A stretch of 64,000 nt of DNA from Sphingomonadales bacterium (GTDB taxonomy: Bacteria; Pseudomonadota; Alphaproteobacteria; Sphingomonadales; Sphingomonadaceae): NCBI GenBank assembly GCA_027491235.1, contig JAIXWO010000010.1, positions 1-64,000 of the forward strand, given 5' to 3'. Position numbers and translations under genes: made by a program. Below are positions 1-8,372 of the stretch, one piece after another. Under the pieces are notes generated by a model. It saw only the letters and a program-made list of their open reading frames with translations. It did not search any database and had not been told where the DNA came from. How positions within the stretch are numbered: position 1 is the stretch's first letter; each line of letters opens with the position of its first letter.

Positions 1-930
1 ATCTCGCTCGGCATGAAGCAGCTGGAAAGCGATCCTTGGGAAGCTGTCGCTGCCAAGTATCCGGTCGGCGCCAAGCTGACGGGCCGCGTCACGAACATCA
101 CCGAATATGGTGCGTTCGTTGAACTCGAAGCCGGCATTGAAGGCCTTGTCCACGTTTCGGAAATGAGCTGGACCAAGAAGAACGTCCACCCCGGCAAGAT
201 CGTTTCGACCAGCCAGGAAGTCGATGTCATCGTTCTCGAAGTCGACGAAGAAAAGCGTCGCATTTCGCTTGGCCTCAAGCAGGCTGCGTCGAACCCATGG
301 GAAGCGTTCAGCGCTGTTCACCCGGTTGGCTCGACCGTCGAAGGCGAAGTCAAGAACGCCACCGAATTCGGTCTGTTCATTGGTCTCGACGGCGACGTCG
401 ACGGCATGGTCCACATGTCAGACATCGCCTGGGGCGTGTCGGGCGAAGAAGCTCTGGCGCTGCACAACAAGGGCGACACCGTTAAGGCGATCGTGCTTGA
501 CGTGGACGTCGAAAAGGAACGCATCTCGCTTGGCATCAAGCAGGTCGAAAAGGGTGGCGCTTCGGTTGCCACCGGCGGCAGCGGCGCTTCTGGCCTCGCC
601 AAGAACGCTGTCACCACCGTCACGGTCATCGCGATCAAGGACGGCGGGCTCGACGTGCAGGTGGGCGATGATGGCGCCATTGGCTTCATCAAGCGTGCCG
701 ACCTTGGCCGCGATCGCGACGAACAGCGCCCTGACCGCTTCCAGGTCGGCCAGAAGTTCGACGCGATGGTAACGGGCTTCGACCGTTCGAAGAACCCGAC
801 CTTCTCGGTCAAGGCGATGCAGATCGCCGAAGAAAAGCAGGCTGTTGCCCAGTATGGCTCATCCGATTCGGGTGCGTCGCTTGGCGATATCCTTGGCGAA
901 GCGCTCAAGGCGCGCGACGGCAAGAAGTAA
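1..930 (+). CDS. rpsA: 30S ribosomal protein S1, C-terminal part (5' end outside window)
   Basis: The reading frame is open from base 1, so the gene begins upstream of the window. S1 binds mRNA on the small ribosomal subunit and helps initiation on weakly structured leaders. Visible are repeated S1/OB-fold units: one with the DPWEAV lead and GRVTNITEYGAFVEL strand, a second with NPWEAF and GEVKNATEFGLFIGL, and a more divergent last one ending in FSVKAMQ. The acidic tail DILGEAL is typical of the alphaproteobacterial protein. It is followed by a strong terminator at 954-995 and then by ihfB, the usual rpsA-ihfB order. Confidence 0.96.
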   Translation: MSLGMKQLESDPWEAVAAKYPVGAKLTGRVTNITEYGAFVELEAGIEGLVHVSEMSWTKKNVHPGKIVSTSQEVDVIVLEVDEEKRRISLGLKQAASNPWEAFSAVHPVGSTVEGEVKNATEFGLFIGLDGDVDGMVHMSDIAWGVSGEEALALHNKGDTVKAIVLDVDVEKERISLGIKQVEKGGASVATGGSGASGLAKNAVTTVTVIAIKDGGLDVQVGDDGAIGFIKRADLGRDRDEQRPDRFQVGQKFDAMVTGFDRSKNPTFSVKAMQIAEEKQAVAQYGSSDSGASLGDILGEALKARDGKK

Positions 931-953
931 AAACGCGCCAAATCAACCGAATG

Positions 954-995
954 GGGTCCGTTGCACCGTTGCGTGCAGCGGGCCCTTTTCTTATT
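954..995 (+). terminator. Rho-independent terminator after rpsA
   Basis: A 13-bp stem (954-966 with 973-985, two G-U pairs) with a six-base loop is followed at once by TTTTCTTATT. It separates rpsA from ihfB, so ihfB should have its own promoter between about 1000 and 1200. Confidence 0.85.
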
Positions 996-1218
996 AGACT
1001 GAAAAAAAACCAGCCTGATCAGCAACTTAGTTAAAAAACGTTAACCCTAGCGTTAAGATATTATTACTTGCACTTGTTACCGTAATGGTAGTAATTAACG
1101 CGACAGCTGTTGCTTCCATCAAATATCCCGCTGATCTCGGGGGTATGCGTTACGATGGACTATGGTCTTCGCGGGGAAGAGCATGAGCAGGCACGTGCAA
1201 CAGCATGGGGGTATGAGT

Positions 1219-1497
1219 ATGATACGTTCCGAGCTGGTGGATGTACTGGCACAAGAAAATCCCGGACTGTCCCACCGGGAAATTGACACTATTGTAACTA
1301 TCTTTTTCGATGAAATTACGAAGCAGCTTGCCGATGGTGGTCGCGTGGAGCTTCGTGGGTTTGGCGCCTTTTCGACGCGCGGCCGTGAGGCCCGTCAGGG
1401 CCGCAATCCCCGCACGGGGGCTTCTGTGGATATTCCATCGAAGAAGGTGCCCTATTTTAAGCCCGGTAAGGAAATGCGCGCCAAGCTCAACGTTTGA
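1219..1497 (+). CDS. ihfB: Integration host factor subunit beta
   Basis: DNA-bending protein of the HU/IHF family that pairs with IhfA to fold DNA in transcription, recombination and replication. The 92-residue product starts MIRSELVDVLA and carries the beta-arm signature GRNPRTGASVDIPSKKVPYFKPGKE. I chose the ATG at 1219 because a G-rich Shine-Dalgarno stretch (1207-1211) sits seven bases before it; the ATGs at 1162 and 1213 are in frame but give N-terminal extensions unlike the family. The gene sits between the rpsA terminator and a tRNA. Confidence 0.93.
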   Translation: MIRSELVDVLAQENPGLSHREIDTIVTIFFDEITKQLADGGRVELRGFGAFSTRGREARQGRNPRTGASVDIPSKKVPYFKPGKEMRAKLNV

Positions 1498-1560
1498 GCG
1501 GGCGCTTTCCAATCCTTTGATGCTTGACGGAAGCGCTTCCGTCGCCGATGTCGCGCCCGT

Positions 1561-1646
1561 GCGGACGTGGCGAAATCGGTAGACGCAGCAGACTTAAAAT
1601 CTGCTTTCCCCTGGAAGTGCGGGTTCGAGTCCCGCCGTCCGCACCA
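1561..1646 (+). tRNA. tRNA-Leu (anticodon UAA)
   Basis: Acceptor stem GCGGACG (1561-1567) pairs with CGTCCGC (1636-1642), followed by discriminator A and an encoded CCA. The anticodon stem GCAGA/TCTGC encloses the loop CTTAAAA, giving anticodon TAA. There is a variable arm as expected for a class II tRNA, and the T-loop is GGTTCGAGTCC. Length is 86 bases including CCA. Confidence 0.97.
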
Positions 1647-1696
1647 CTCCTTCGCCAAGGCGTGACCTTGCCGCCAAGGCACGCTATCAGGGCAAT

Positions 1697-3133
1697 ATGC
1701 TGAAACAATTGGCCTCTTCCCTGTTCCTGCTGGCAGCGCTTGCCAGCTGTGGGCAGGCTGAGGATGCCGACATCGCCGTGAGCGTGATCGGCGGCGATGC
1801 CCGCGCGGCAGACCCCAATAGGCAGGTTCTGGATGCCCCAGCCGCTGTGATGACCGGCGCGTTAATGCAGGGTCTCGTCCAATTCGATGCACAGGGACAG
1901 ATTGAGCCCGCGCTTGCCGAACGCTGGATCGTTACGGATGATGGATTGAGCTACATCTTCCGCCTGCGCCGCGCCAAATGGTCCGACGGAACAGAGGTAA
2001 CGGCGGCACAAGTCGCCAAGAGCCTGCGCGCCTCGCTTTCTCCGCAAAGCCGCAATGCTTTGAAGCCGATGTTCGGGCCAGTGACAGAAATCCTCGCCAT
2101 GACCGACACAGTGCTGGAAGTCCGCCTCTCGGAACCGCAGGGGAATTTGTTGAAGTTGCTGGCCCAGCCGGAAATGGCGGTGCTGCGAAAAGGACGCGGC
2201 ACTGGCCCCTATCGCATCTATCGCCCCCTGCCCCATTCGATCGTGCTCCGGCCAGTCCTGCCCGACACCGCCGAGGACATGGACGAGGATGCCTTGCAGC
2301 GTATGGAACGGCGGATCCGTGGCGAAGAGGCCGCAATGGCCGTCGCCCGATTTGCCGCTGGCGATGCAGATTTGGTGCTGGGGGGCACCTTCAATTCCTA
2401 TCCTCTGGCGCTGGCGAGCGAGGTCAACCCGCGCCAAATCCGCCGCGATGCGGTGCCCGGCTTATTGGGTCTTGTACCCGCACGGGCCGATGGCCCGATT
2501 GCGGATCGTGACGTCCGGCGCGCGCTCGCCATGGCGATCAACCGCACGGCCTTTGTGCAGCGCTATGCCCTTCCGGGATGGCGCGCGACCGATGCGATGC
2601 TGCCCGCCCCCATCGGCACCTTCATACAGGCCGTGCCGGACTGGGCCACGTTGGACCGGCCCGCGCGTCTGGACCGCGCCCGCCGCCTGATCGGCACGTC
2701 CGACATCACCTTGCGGGTTGCCCTGCCGGATGGACCGGGCGGACGTCTGCTCTTTGCGCAACTTGCGGCGGACTGGCGTCAGATTGGCGTGCGCGCCGTG
2801 CGGGTGGGGCGCAATGAAGCCGCTGACCTGCGCCTGATTGACGCGGTGGCGCCAGTCTCTGTCGCGACCTGGTATCTCGGCCGCTTCCGCTGCCCCGGCC
2901 TTCCCATGTGCAGCCAGACGGTGACAAGCACTCTTTCCATCCTGCGCCGCGCCAAACTGGAAGAACGGCCCCGCCTGATGGCGGAGGCGGACCAGTCCCT
3001 CGCTGATGATCAGCTCTACATTCCGATTGCCACACCGCTGCGCTGGTCACTCGTTGCGCCGCGCCTGCTGGGCTTTGCCGAAAATGGCGTCGCCATTCAC
3101 CCGCTCAACCGGCTGGAACGGGCGAAGAACTAG
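1697..3133 (+). CDS. Family 5 (oligopeptide-type) ABC substrate-binding lipoprotein
   Basis: A 478-residue protein with an N-terminal lipoprotein signal (MLKQLASSLFLLAALASCG, predicted lipidated Cys near residue 18), so it is probably anchored on the periplasmic side. The body resembles SBP_bac_5 proteins: ALAERWIVTDDGLSYIFRLR and KWSDGTEVTAAQV are hallmarks of OppA/DppA-like binding proteins, and DRDVRRALAMAINRTAFV is the conserved second-domain motif. The likely ligand is a peptide or other amphipathic solute. No permease or ATPase gene is adjacent, so it either serves a transporter encoded elsewhere or has become an independent binding protein. The ligand cannot be told from sequence. Confidence 0.82.
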   Translation: MLKQLASSLFLLAALASCGQAEDADIAVSVIGGDARAADPNRQVLDAPAAVMTGALMQGLVQFDAQGQIEPALAERWIVTDDGLSYIFRLRRAKWSDGTEVTAAQVAKSLRASLSPQSRNALKPMFGPVTEILAMTDTVLEVRLSEPQGNLLKLLAQPEMAVLRKGRGTGPYRIYRPLPHSIVLRPVLPDTAEDMDEDALQRMERRIRGEEAAMAVARFAAGDADLVLGGTFNSYPLALASEVNPRQIRRDAVPGLLGLVPARADGPIADRDVRRALAMAINRTAFVQRYALPGWRATDAMLPAPIGTFIQAVPDWATLDRPARLDRARRLIGTSDITLRVALPDGPGGRLLFAQLAADWRQIGVRAVRVGRNEAADLRLIDAVAPVSVATWYLGRFRCPGLPMCSQTVTSTLSILRRAKLEERPRLMAEADQSLADDQLYIPIATPLRWSLVAPRLLGFAENGVAIHPLNRLERAKN

Positions 3134-3178
3134 TAACAGCGCGGCGTCTGCCTATATTGTTGGGCAAAGGAGTTGCCG

Positions 3179-3589
3179 ATGGCCCCCGCGCGCAAAATGA
3201 AGATTGATCCGTCCGACTTTGCAGGCCGGCACCCGGCCGCCATAAGGCGACGCATCGAAGGACTGGAAAAGCTGCTCGAAGGGATGTTCGTCATCCCCGG
3301 CACGAATAAGCGCGTCGGCATGGATGTGCTGCTGGATTTTCTGCCCGGCGGCACCATCGTCGCCGCCGTGATGGGAAGCTACCTCGCCTGGGAGGCCCGC
3401 AACCTCGGCATGTCCAAAACGACCATGGCGCGGATGGCGGGCAATATCGGCTTTGACGCGCTGCTGGGTGCCATCCCCATCGTCGGCGCCATCCCCGATT
3501 TCTTCTTCCGGTCCAATACCCGCAATTTGAAGCTCATCAAAAAGCATCTGGATAAGCATCACCCGGAGACGGCGGTGATTGATCAATAG
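3179..3589 (+). CDS. DUF4112 family protein
   Basis: A 136-residue protein with the DUF4112 pattern: RIEGLEKLLEGMFVIPGTNKRVGMD, a Gly-rich hydrophobic stretch LLDFLPGGTIVAAVMGSYL, and DALLGAIPIVGAIPDFFF. The two hydrophobic hairpins suggest membrane association. The function of the family is not known to me. The ATG at 3179 is preferred over the TTG at 3173 because the Shine-Dalgarno AAGGAG (3167-3172) sits six bases before it. It lies 45 bases after the binding-protein gene and may be co-transcribed with it. Confidence 0.8.
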   Translation: MAPARKMKIDPSDFAGRHPAAIRRRIEGLEKLLEGMFVIPGTNKRVGMDVLLDFLPGGTIVAAVMGSYLAWEARNLGMSKTTMARMAGNIGFDALLGAIPIVGAIPDFFFRSNTRNLKLIKKHLDKHHPETAVIDQ

Positions 3590-3613
3590 GGCAAGAAGCC
3601 TGCCAGCCCCACC

Positions 3614-3815
3614 CTCGTCGTGCTGAACTTGGTTCAGCATCCATGAACACAGACGGTCGAAGGCTCGCGCCACATCCGGCAACCGTGAAGCCAATGGATC
3701 CTGAACCAAGTTCAGGATGACGAGGTGGGTGGGCTCCCAGTGTCATTCCCGCGCAAGCGGGAATCCATGGGTGCCTCAAAGCATCGACTGGATTCCCGCT
3801 TTCGCGGGAATGACA
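3614..3815. repeat. Composite palindromic intergenic repeat, copy 1
   Basis: Two palindromic units side by side. Unit A (3614-3724) opens with CTCGTCGTGCTGAAC and closes with the near-complement GTTCAGGATGACGAG. Unit B (3741-3815) is a pair of hairpins around TTCCCGC-GCGGGAA, the two joined by ATCCATGG...CGACTGGATT. The same composite occurs in the same orientation at 5034-5240. These are REP/BIME-like elements of the kind dispersed between sphingomonad genes. Unit B ends four bases before the stop of the truncated hydrolase gene. Confidence 0.85.
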
Positions 3816-3818
3816 CTC

Positions 3819-4160
3819 TCAGGGGTGTGGAGCCCCCCAGCCGCGTGTCAGATCCTTGAAAAACTCGCTGTTGAACGCCTTCTCAATCCGGGCCAACGTT
3901 CCGTCGGACCGCACAAAGTCGTTCGCAACATCAAAATCCGTCCCCCGATAGCTGATGACCGTCTCGCCGTTCCAATCGTACGACACCGCATAAAAGCCAA
4001 CTGGTTGATCGAGCCTCTCTCCGTCGCGAATGAGCACACTGGAATCTCTTCGGATAACCGCTGTGCCAATTGCACTTCCTTGCATCTGGGAGATGCCCGG
4101 CGAGTATCCTCTCTGATATGCGTCCATTGCCAGGATTGAGAGGAACACGTCTCGGTTCAT
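3819..4160 (-). pseudogene. Truncated lipase-like hydrolase (N-terminal fragment)
   Basis: The 113-residue frame begins MNRDVFLSILAMDAYQRGY and contains GFYAVSYDWNGETVISYRGTD, which resembles the N-terminal part of class-3-lipase-like alpha/beta hydrolases. The region that should follow, with the GxSxG nucleophile motif and the acid and His residues, is absent: the frame stops right beside the palindromic repeat ending at 3815. Its start overlaps the upstream lipoprotein gene by four bases (ATGA), so it was probably translationally coupled. I read it as a 3'-truncated, inactive gene. A genuinely short protein cannot be excluded. Confidence 0.6.
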
Positions 4161-4927
4161 TGTGCATCACCCTTGATAAAATCGGTTCGGGTAATCGCGC
4201 GAGGATCCCCATACGGCAGGCTTGCATACCAACGGTCGAAACCAGTCTCCTGCCCAAAGCTTGGCAACCTCTTCTCAATCCCCCTTGTCACGGGCGCATC
4301 GGTGAAGGTGGCGGCCAGGCTCTTGAGCCGGTATCCGGGCCCAAAGCTCTTGGCGAGATTGTCCGGGTCTACCTGCTCCACAGACTTCGGGTCGCGCACG
4401 TCGCGAAAGCGCACAAAATAGGGGTAGTTGTCCGCCGCCTTATCGCCCGGTGCGTAAGACCACAGGCGCGGCACCGGCACCGTTCCGCGATAGTCGGCAA
4501 CATTGCCCCAGAAATAGGCGCCCCGCTCACTCGAGTCGGGGCCGTCCTCACGGTCGCCGCCAATGCCCCCGTCAATCCGCCAGGAAGCCAGACGTTCCTT
4601 GCCAAGCCAGGCATAGGCATTGCGCGCCCAATCCACATCCCGACCATTGCGCAGCAACACGAACAGCGTCTGCCCCTTGGGCAGGTCTACCGCGACGGCC
4701 TCTCCGGTGATCTTGTAGCTTCCGGAACCAAACTTGACCTCAATGACGCTATAGCCGGTGCGCATGCCCTCAGGTGTCTCCACCTCCACCTTCAGCGCAT
4801 AACGGTGCGGCACGAAGAAGAAGCCTTCATCCCACTGCATGTTTTTGGTGTCACAGCCCGACAGCAGCACCGCGCCCACCAGCGCCACCGCTCCAAGCCC
4901 GAAAGACCGACGGTCGATCATCCCCAC
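4157..4927 (-). CDS. Predicted lipoprotein of unknown function
   Basis: A 256-residue protein. The N-terminus MGMIDRRSFGLGAVALVGAVLLSGCD combines an Arg-Arg start (Tat-like RRSFGLG) with a good lipobox (LLSGC), so it is a likely lipoprotein. The remainder is Trp/Tyr-rich (FFFVPHRYALKVEVETPEGMRTGYSVIEV; YPYFVRFRDVRDPKSVEQVDPDNLA) and matches no enzyme motif I recognise. Similar lipoproteins accompany lipase-like genes in sphingomonads, in keeping with the four-base overlap with the hydrolase fragment downstream. Function unknown. Confidence 0.75.
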   Translation of the reverse strand: MGMIDRRSFGLGAVALVGAVLLSGCDTKNMQWDEGFFFVPHRYALKVEVETPEGMRTGYSVIEVKFGSGSYKITGEAVAVDLPKGQTLFVLLRNGRDVDWARNAYAWLGKERLASWRIDGGIGGDREDGPDSSERGAYFWGNVADYRGTVPVPRLWSYAPGDKAADNYPYFVRFRDVRDPKSVEQVDPDNLAKSFGPGYRLKSLAATFTDAPVTRGIEKRLPSFGQETGFDRWYASLPYGDPRAITRTDFIKGDAQ

Positions 4928-5033
4928 GCCCCACTCTGTTCACACGCCGCCCCCGTGCAGCAGGCAGACAGGATAAAGCGAAAATCTGAACAAACCGCTG
5001 TGATGCCTGTCACGGCCCTCGCGCACTCGCCGC

Positions 5034-5240
5034 CTCGTCATGCTGAACTTGTTTCAGCATCCATGAACTCCGGACATTGAAAGCATGGCATATGTCCGGC
5101 GACCGTGATGCCAATGGATCCTGAAACAAGTTCAGGATGACGAGGAGGGTGGAGCCTCACCTCACCTGTCATTACCGCGAAAGCGGGAATCCATGGACAC
5201 CTCAAAGCGTCGACTGGATTCCCGCTTGCGCGGGAATGGC
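5034..5240. repeat. Composite palindromic intergenic repeat, copy 2
   Basis: Same order and orientation as 3614-3815. Unit A runs 5034-5144, with arms TCATGCTGAACTTG and CAAGTTCAGGATGA. Unit B runs from 5167 to about 5240 and contains the GCGGGAAT-ATTCCCGC hairpins. The intergenic stretch 4928-5258 holds this repeat; its first hundred bases (4928-5033) show nothing else I can identify beyond space for the promoter of the lipoprotein gene. Confidence 0.85.
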
Positions 5241-5258
5241 AAGCCGAGAGGAAGCCCC

Positions 5259-5963
5259 CTACCGCTCATCCCGCCAGATGTTGAGGCGGCGTTTGGGCGG
5301 GGCGGTCGGCTCTCCCTTTGGGCAGGGGCGGGGCTTAAACGCTGTGTCCATGCAGATGCGCACTTCCTTCAGCCAGTTTCCGGGCGTGGTCATGATGCGG
5401 ACCATGGCGGGCGTCATGCCGCGGTTGATCCGCGCAAATTCAGCCGCAAACACCCCCGTCGTCACGCCCCGCCGCGACAGGGCGTTCATGTCGGGAAAGC
5501 GCACCGCGCGGTAAAGGATGGCGGCTGCGCGGAAATACTTCTCCGGCTTGTCCGCCATGCAGGTGCCATGCTTAGCCCATTCATGCTGCAACAGCCGGGC
5601 GGACGGCGTCATGCAGAAATGCTGCTTCACAAGACCCGTGTCGAGCGGCTTGGCCTCTCCGCACCAGGCCGGGTCAATTTGCCGATCTCCTTCAGGCCAA
5701 AGTCCGTGCAGGATGAACCCGAAGCGCGCGTCCTTTCCGCACTGGCTGACATCCGCCGGATTGCCCTGCTTGCCGCGACAATATTGCGGCGACCATGACA
5801 GCGACAGAAGATAGCCCGTCACTGGTACCTTGCGGATCTGGCCCGGCGGGGGCGCTTCTGCCCGAAGCTCCGGCAGAGCATCGGGCACGATGCAGCTATT
5901 GGCCTGCGCAAGCGCGACGGACGGAAGGGCGACCAGAAGGGCGGCAAGGAGGGATCGGATCAT
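5259..5963 (-). CDS. Ribonuclease T2 family protein, secreted
   Basis: A 234-residue protein with a cleavable signal peptide (MIRSLLAALLVALPSVALAQA). Both catalytic segments of RNase T2 are present: FILHGLWPE (first active-site His) and HEWAKHGTC (Glu, Lys and second His). T2 enzymes cut single-stranded RNA through a 2',3'-cyclic phosphate. This one should act in the periplasm or outside the cell and may scavenge RNA for phosphate or nucleosides. The C-terminus RRLNIWRDER lies next to the composite repeat. It is divergent from the bkd operon. Confidence 0.92.
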   Translation of the reverse strand: MIRSLLAALLVALPSVALAQANSCIVPDALPELRAEAPPPGQIRKVPVTGYLLSLSWSPQYCRGKQGNPADVSQCGKDARFGFILHGLWPEGDRQIDPAWCGEAKPLDTGLVKQHFCMTPSARLLQHEWAKHGTCMADKPEKYFRAAAILYRAVRFPDMNALSRRGVTTGVFAAEFARINRGMTPAMVRIMTTPGNWLKEVRICMDTAFKPRPCPKGEPTAPPKRRLNIWRDER

Positions 5964-6039
5964 GACCCCAGCCTAAGCACAAAGCTGCCGGACTGAAAGC
6001 GCTTCATCGCCACTCTGGATAAGTATGCGTAATTTTATT

Positions 6040-6051
6040 ACAACGTGTTGT
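6040..6051. promoter_or_regulatory. Inverted repeat directly before the bkd operon
   Basis: ACAAC-GT-GTTGT ends one base before the ATG at 6053. No Shine-Dalgarno sequence is visible, and the region before it (6025-6040) is AT-rich and could hold a -10 element. That arrangement would give a leaderless mRNA with the repeat acting as an operator. Inference only. Confidence 0.35.
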
Positions 6052-6052
6052 T

Positions 6053-7342
6053 ATGAACGACTCGCGTGGCCGCAACCTCCCTCCGCTCTCGCTCCACATT
6101 CCGGAGCCGCCCGCCCGTCCCGGCGAAGAGGCGGACTTCTCGCACATTCAGGTCACACCTGCAGGCGAAACGCCGCGTCCCGACAGCTCTGCCGCCGCGC
6201 ATGATCTGCGCGACATGGCCTTCGGCCTCGTGCGGGTGATGGATGATGCGGGGCAAGCCGTCGGCCCATGGGACCCCCGCCTGTCACCGGACGCGCTGCG
6301 GACCATGTTACGCGACATGGCGCTCACCCGAGCCTTTGATGACCGCATGTTCCGCGCGCAGCGGCAGGGCAAGACCAGCTTTTACATGAAATGCACCGGC
6401 GAAGAGGCCGTCGCGGTGGCGCAGACCCATGCACTCGACCGCGAGGACATGTGCTTCCCCTCCTACCGGCAGCAGGGCATCCTCATCACGCGCGGCTGTC
6501 CGCTGGTCGACATGATGAACCAGATCTATTCGAACAAGGGCGATGCGCTCAAAGGCCGGCAGTTGCCGATCATGTACTCCTCGCCCGAGTACGGATTTTT
6601 CACCGTCTCGGGCAATCTGACGACACAGCTGCCGCAGGCGGTAGGCTGGGCGATGGCGAGCGCGTCCAAGGGTGACAGCCGGATCGCGGCGGCATGGTGC
6701 GGCGAAGGATCAACGGCAGAGGGGGACTTCCACGCCGCCATGACCTTTGCGACCGTCTACCGCGCGCCGGTCATCATCAACGTCGTGAACAACCAATGGG
6801 CGATCAGCTCGTTCGCAGGCTTTGCAGGCGGCGAAGCGACGACCTTTGCGGCGCGCGCCATCGGCTATGGCATTGCGGGCCTGCGGGTCGACGGCAACGA
6901 TGCGCTCGCCGTCTACGCCGCGACTGCCTGGGCCGCCGAGCGGGCGCGGACCAACAATGGCCCGACGCTGATCGAGCATTTCACCTACCGTGCCGAAGGG
7001 CACAGCACGTCGGATGACCCGAGCGCCTATCGCTCCGCCGAAGAAGGCGTGAAGTGGCCGCTGGGCGACCCCATTGCCCGGTTAAAGACGCACCTCATCA
7101 CCATCGGGGAGTGGAACGAAGACCGTCATGCCGCGATGGACCTCGAACTCGCCGAAAGCGTGAAGGCAGCACAGAAGGAAGCCGAAAAGAACGGCATCCT
7201 TGGCCACGGCCTGCACCAGCCGTTCGAGACGATGTTCGAAGACGTGTTTGAGGAGATGCCCCCGCATCTGAAGGAGCAGCAGGCGCAGATGATGGCCGAA
7301 CGCATGCGCAAATGGCCCAATGGCGGACAGGGGCCACGCTAA
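6053..7342 (+). CDS. bkdA1: Branched-chain 2-oxoacid dehydrogenase E1 alpha subunit
   Basis: Thiamine-diphosphate-dependent subunit that decarboxylates the 2-oxoacids of Val, Leu and Ile. The 429-residue chain matches BkdA1 from its N-terminus (PPLSLHIPEPPARPGEEADFSH) onward, which supports this start despite the lack of a ribosome-binding site. Visible are QRQGKTSFYMKCTGEEA, the conserved MCFPSYRQQ, and the cofactor segment GEGSTAEGDFHAAMTF...INVVNNQ. The phosphorylation-loop-like RAEGHSTSDDPS is also present. Its TAA stop overlaps the E1 beta ATG (TAATG), so the subunits are translationally coupled. Confidence 0.95.
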   Translation: MNDSRGRNLPPLSLHIPEPPARPGEEADFSHIQVTPAGETPRPDSSAAAHDLRDMAFGLVRVMDDAGQAVGPWDPRLSPDALRTMLRDMALTRAFDDRMFRAQRQGKTSFYMKCTGEEAVAVAQTHALDREDMCFPSYRQQGILITRGCPLVDMMNQIYSNKGDALKGRQLPIMYSSPEYGFFTVSGNLTTQLPQAVGWAMASASKGDSRIAAAWCGEGSTAEGDFHAAMTFATVYRAPVIINVVNNQWAISSFAGFAGGEATTFAARAIGYGIAGLRVDGNDALAVYAATAWAAERARTNNGPTLIEHFTYRAEGHSTSDDPSAYRSAEEGVKWPLGDPIARLKTHLITIGEWNEDRHAAMDLELAESVKAAQKEAEKNGILGHGLHQPFETMFEDVFEEMPPHLKEQQAQMMAERMRKWPNGGQGPR

Positions 7343-8370
7343 TGTCGGACGCCCCCACCCGCCGCATGAACATGATCGAGGCGATCAACAGCGCAATGGA
7401 CGTGGCCATGACGCGGGATGCGGATGTTGTCGTCTTTGGCGAGGATGTCGGCTTTTTCGGCGGCGTGTTCCGCGCGACTGCAGGGCTCCAACAGAAGTTC
7501 GGCAAGACGCGCAGCTTCGACACGCCGATCACGGAGTGTGGCATCATCGGCGTGGCCGTCGGCATGGCGGCTTATGGCCTGCGCCCCATCCCCGAAATCC
7601 AGTTCGCCGACTATATCTACCCCGCGCTCGACCAGTTGGTGTCAGAGGCCGCGCGCATCCGGTATCGTTCCGCCGGGCAATGGCACATGCCGATCACCGT
7701 CCGATCCCCCTTTGGAGGTGGCATCTTTGGCGGGCAGACGCATAGCCAGTCCCCCGAAAGCATCTTCACCCATGTATCGGGCCTGAAGACGGTCATCCCG
7801 TCGACGCCCTATGACGCCAAGGGCCTGCTGCTTTCGGCGATTGAAGACAATGACCCCGTCCTCTTCTTTGAGCCCAAGCGCATCTATAACGGCCCGTTCG
7901 ACGGGCATTATGACCGGCCGGTCCAGCCATGGGCGAAGCACCCGGCGAGCGAAGTGCCCGAAGGCCAATACACCATCCCGCTCGGCAAGGCCGCGCTGGT
8001 GCGTGAGGGGCAGGACCTGACCGTCATCACCTATGGCACGATGGTGCATGTGGGCTTGGCGGCCGTCGAGGAACTGGGCGTCGATGCCGACGTCATCGAT
8101 CTCCGCACGCTCGTGCCGCTCGACATTGAGACCATCGAGGCCTCGGTGAAGAAGACCGGACGCTGCGTCATCATCCATGAGGCGACGCGCACCTCTGGCT
8201 TTGGCGCGGAACTCGCCGCGCAGATTCAGGAGCGCTGCTTCTACCATCTCGAAGCGCCGATTGAGCGCGTGACCGGGTTTGACACGCCTTACCCCCATAG
8301 CCTTGAATGGGCCTATTTCCCCGGCCCTGTCCGCATCGGGATGGCGATTGAAAAAGTGATGAAGGACTGA
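7342..8370 (+). CDS. bkdA2: Branched-chain 2-oxoacid dehydrogenase E1 beta subunit
   Basis: The 342-residue E1 beta chain completes the E1 heterotetramer. Conserved segments are NMIEAINSAMDVAM, VVFGEDVGFFGGVFR, the TPITECGIIGVAVGMA loop and EIQFADYIYPALDQL. The ATG at 7342 is chosen over an in-frame start at 7312 because it gives the family N-terminus MSDAPTRRMNMIEA and overlaps the E1 alpha stop. A purine-rich stretch at 7325-7333 within the upstream gene can serve as ribosome-binding site. The E2 gene follows two bases after its stop codon. Confidence 0.95.
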   Translation: MSDAPTRRMNMIEAINSAMDVAMTRDADVVVFGEDVGFFGGVFRATAGLQQKFGKTRSFDTPITECGIIGVAVGMAAYGLRPIPEIQFADYIYPALDQLVSEAARIRYRSAGQWHMPITVRSPFGGGIFGGQTHSQSPESIFTHVSGLKTVIPSTPYDAKGLLLSAIEDNDPVLFFEPKRIYNGPFDGHYDRPVQPWAKHPASEVPEGQYTIPLGKAALVREGQDLTVITYGTMVHVGLAAVEELGVDADVIDLRTLVPLDIETIEASVKKTGRCVIIHEATRTSGFGAELAAQIQERCFYHLEAPIERVTGFDTPYPHSLEWAYFPGPVRIGMAIEKVMKD

Positions 8371-8372
8371 GG

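Noticed and set aside
1028..1060. CtrA-like pairs of TTAA upstream of ihfB
   Set aside because: The spacings between TTAA elements are six and eight bases instead of seven, so the CtrA consensus is not met.
1075..1095. CGTAATGGT before ihfB as a fifth copy of the stress-regulon motif
   Set aside because: The CGTAAT core is present, but the TGA half at the required distance is missing, so it is not counted.
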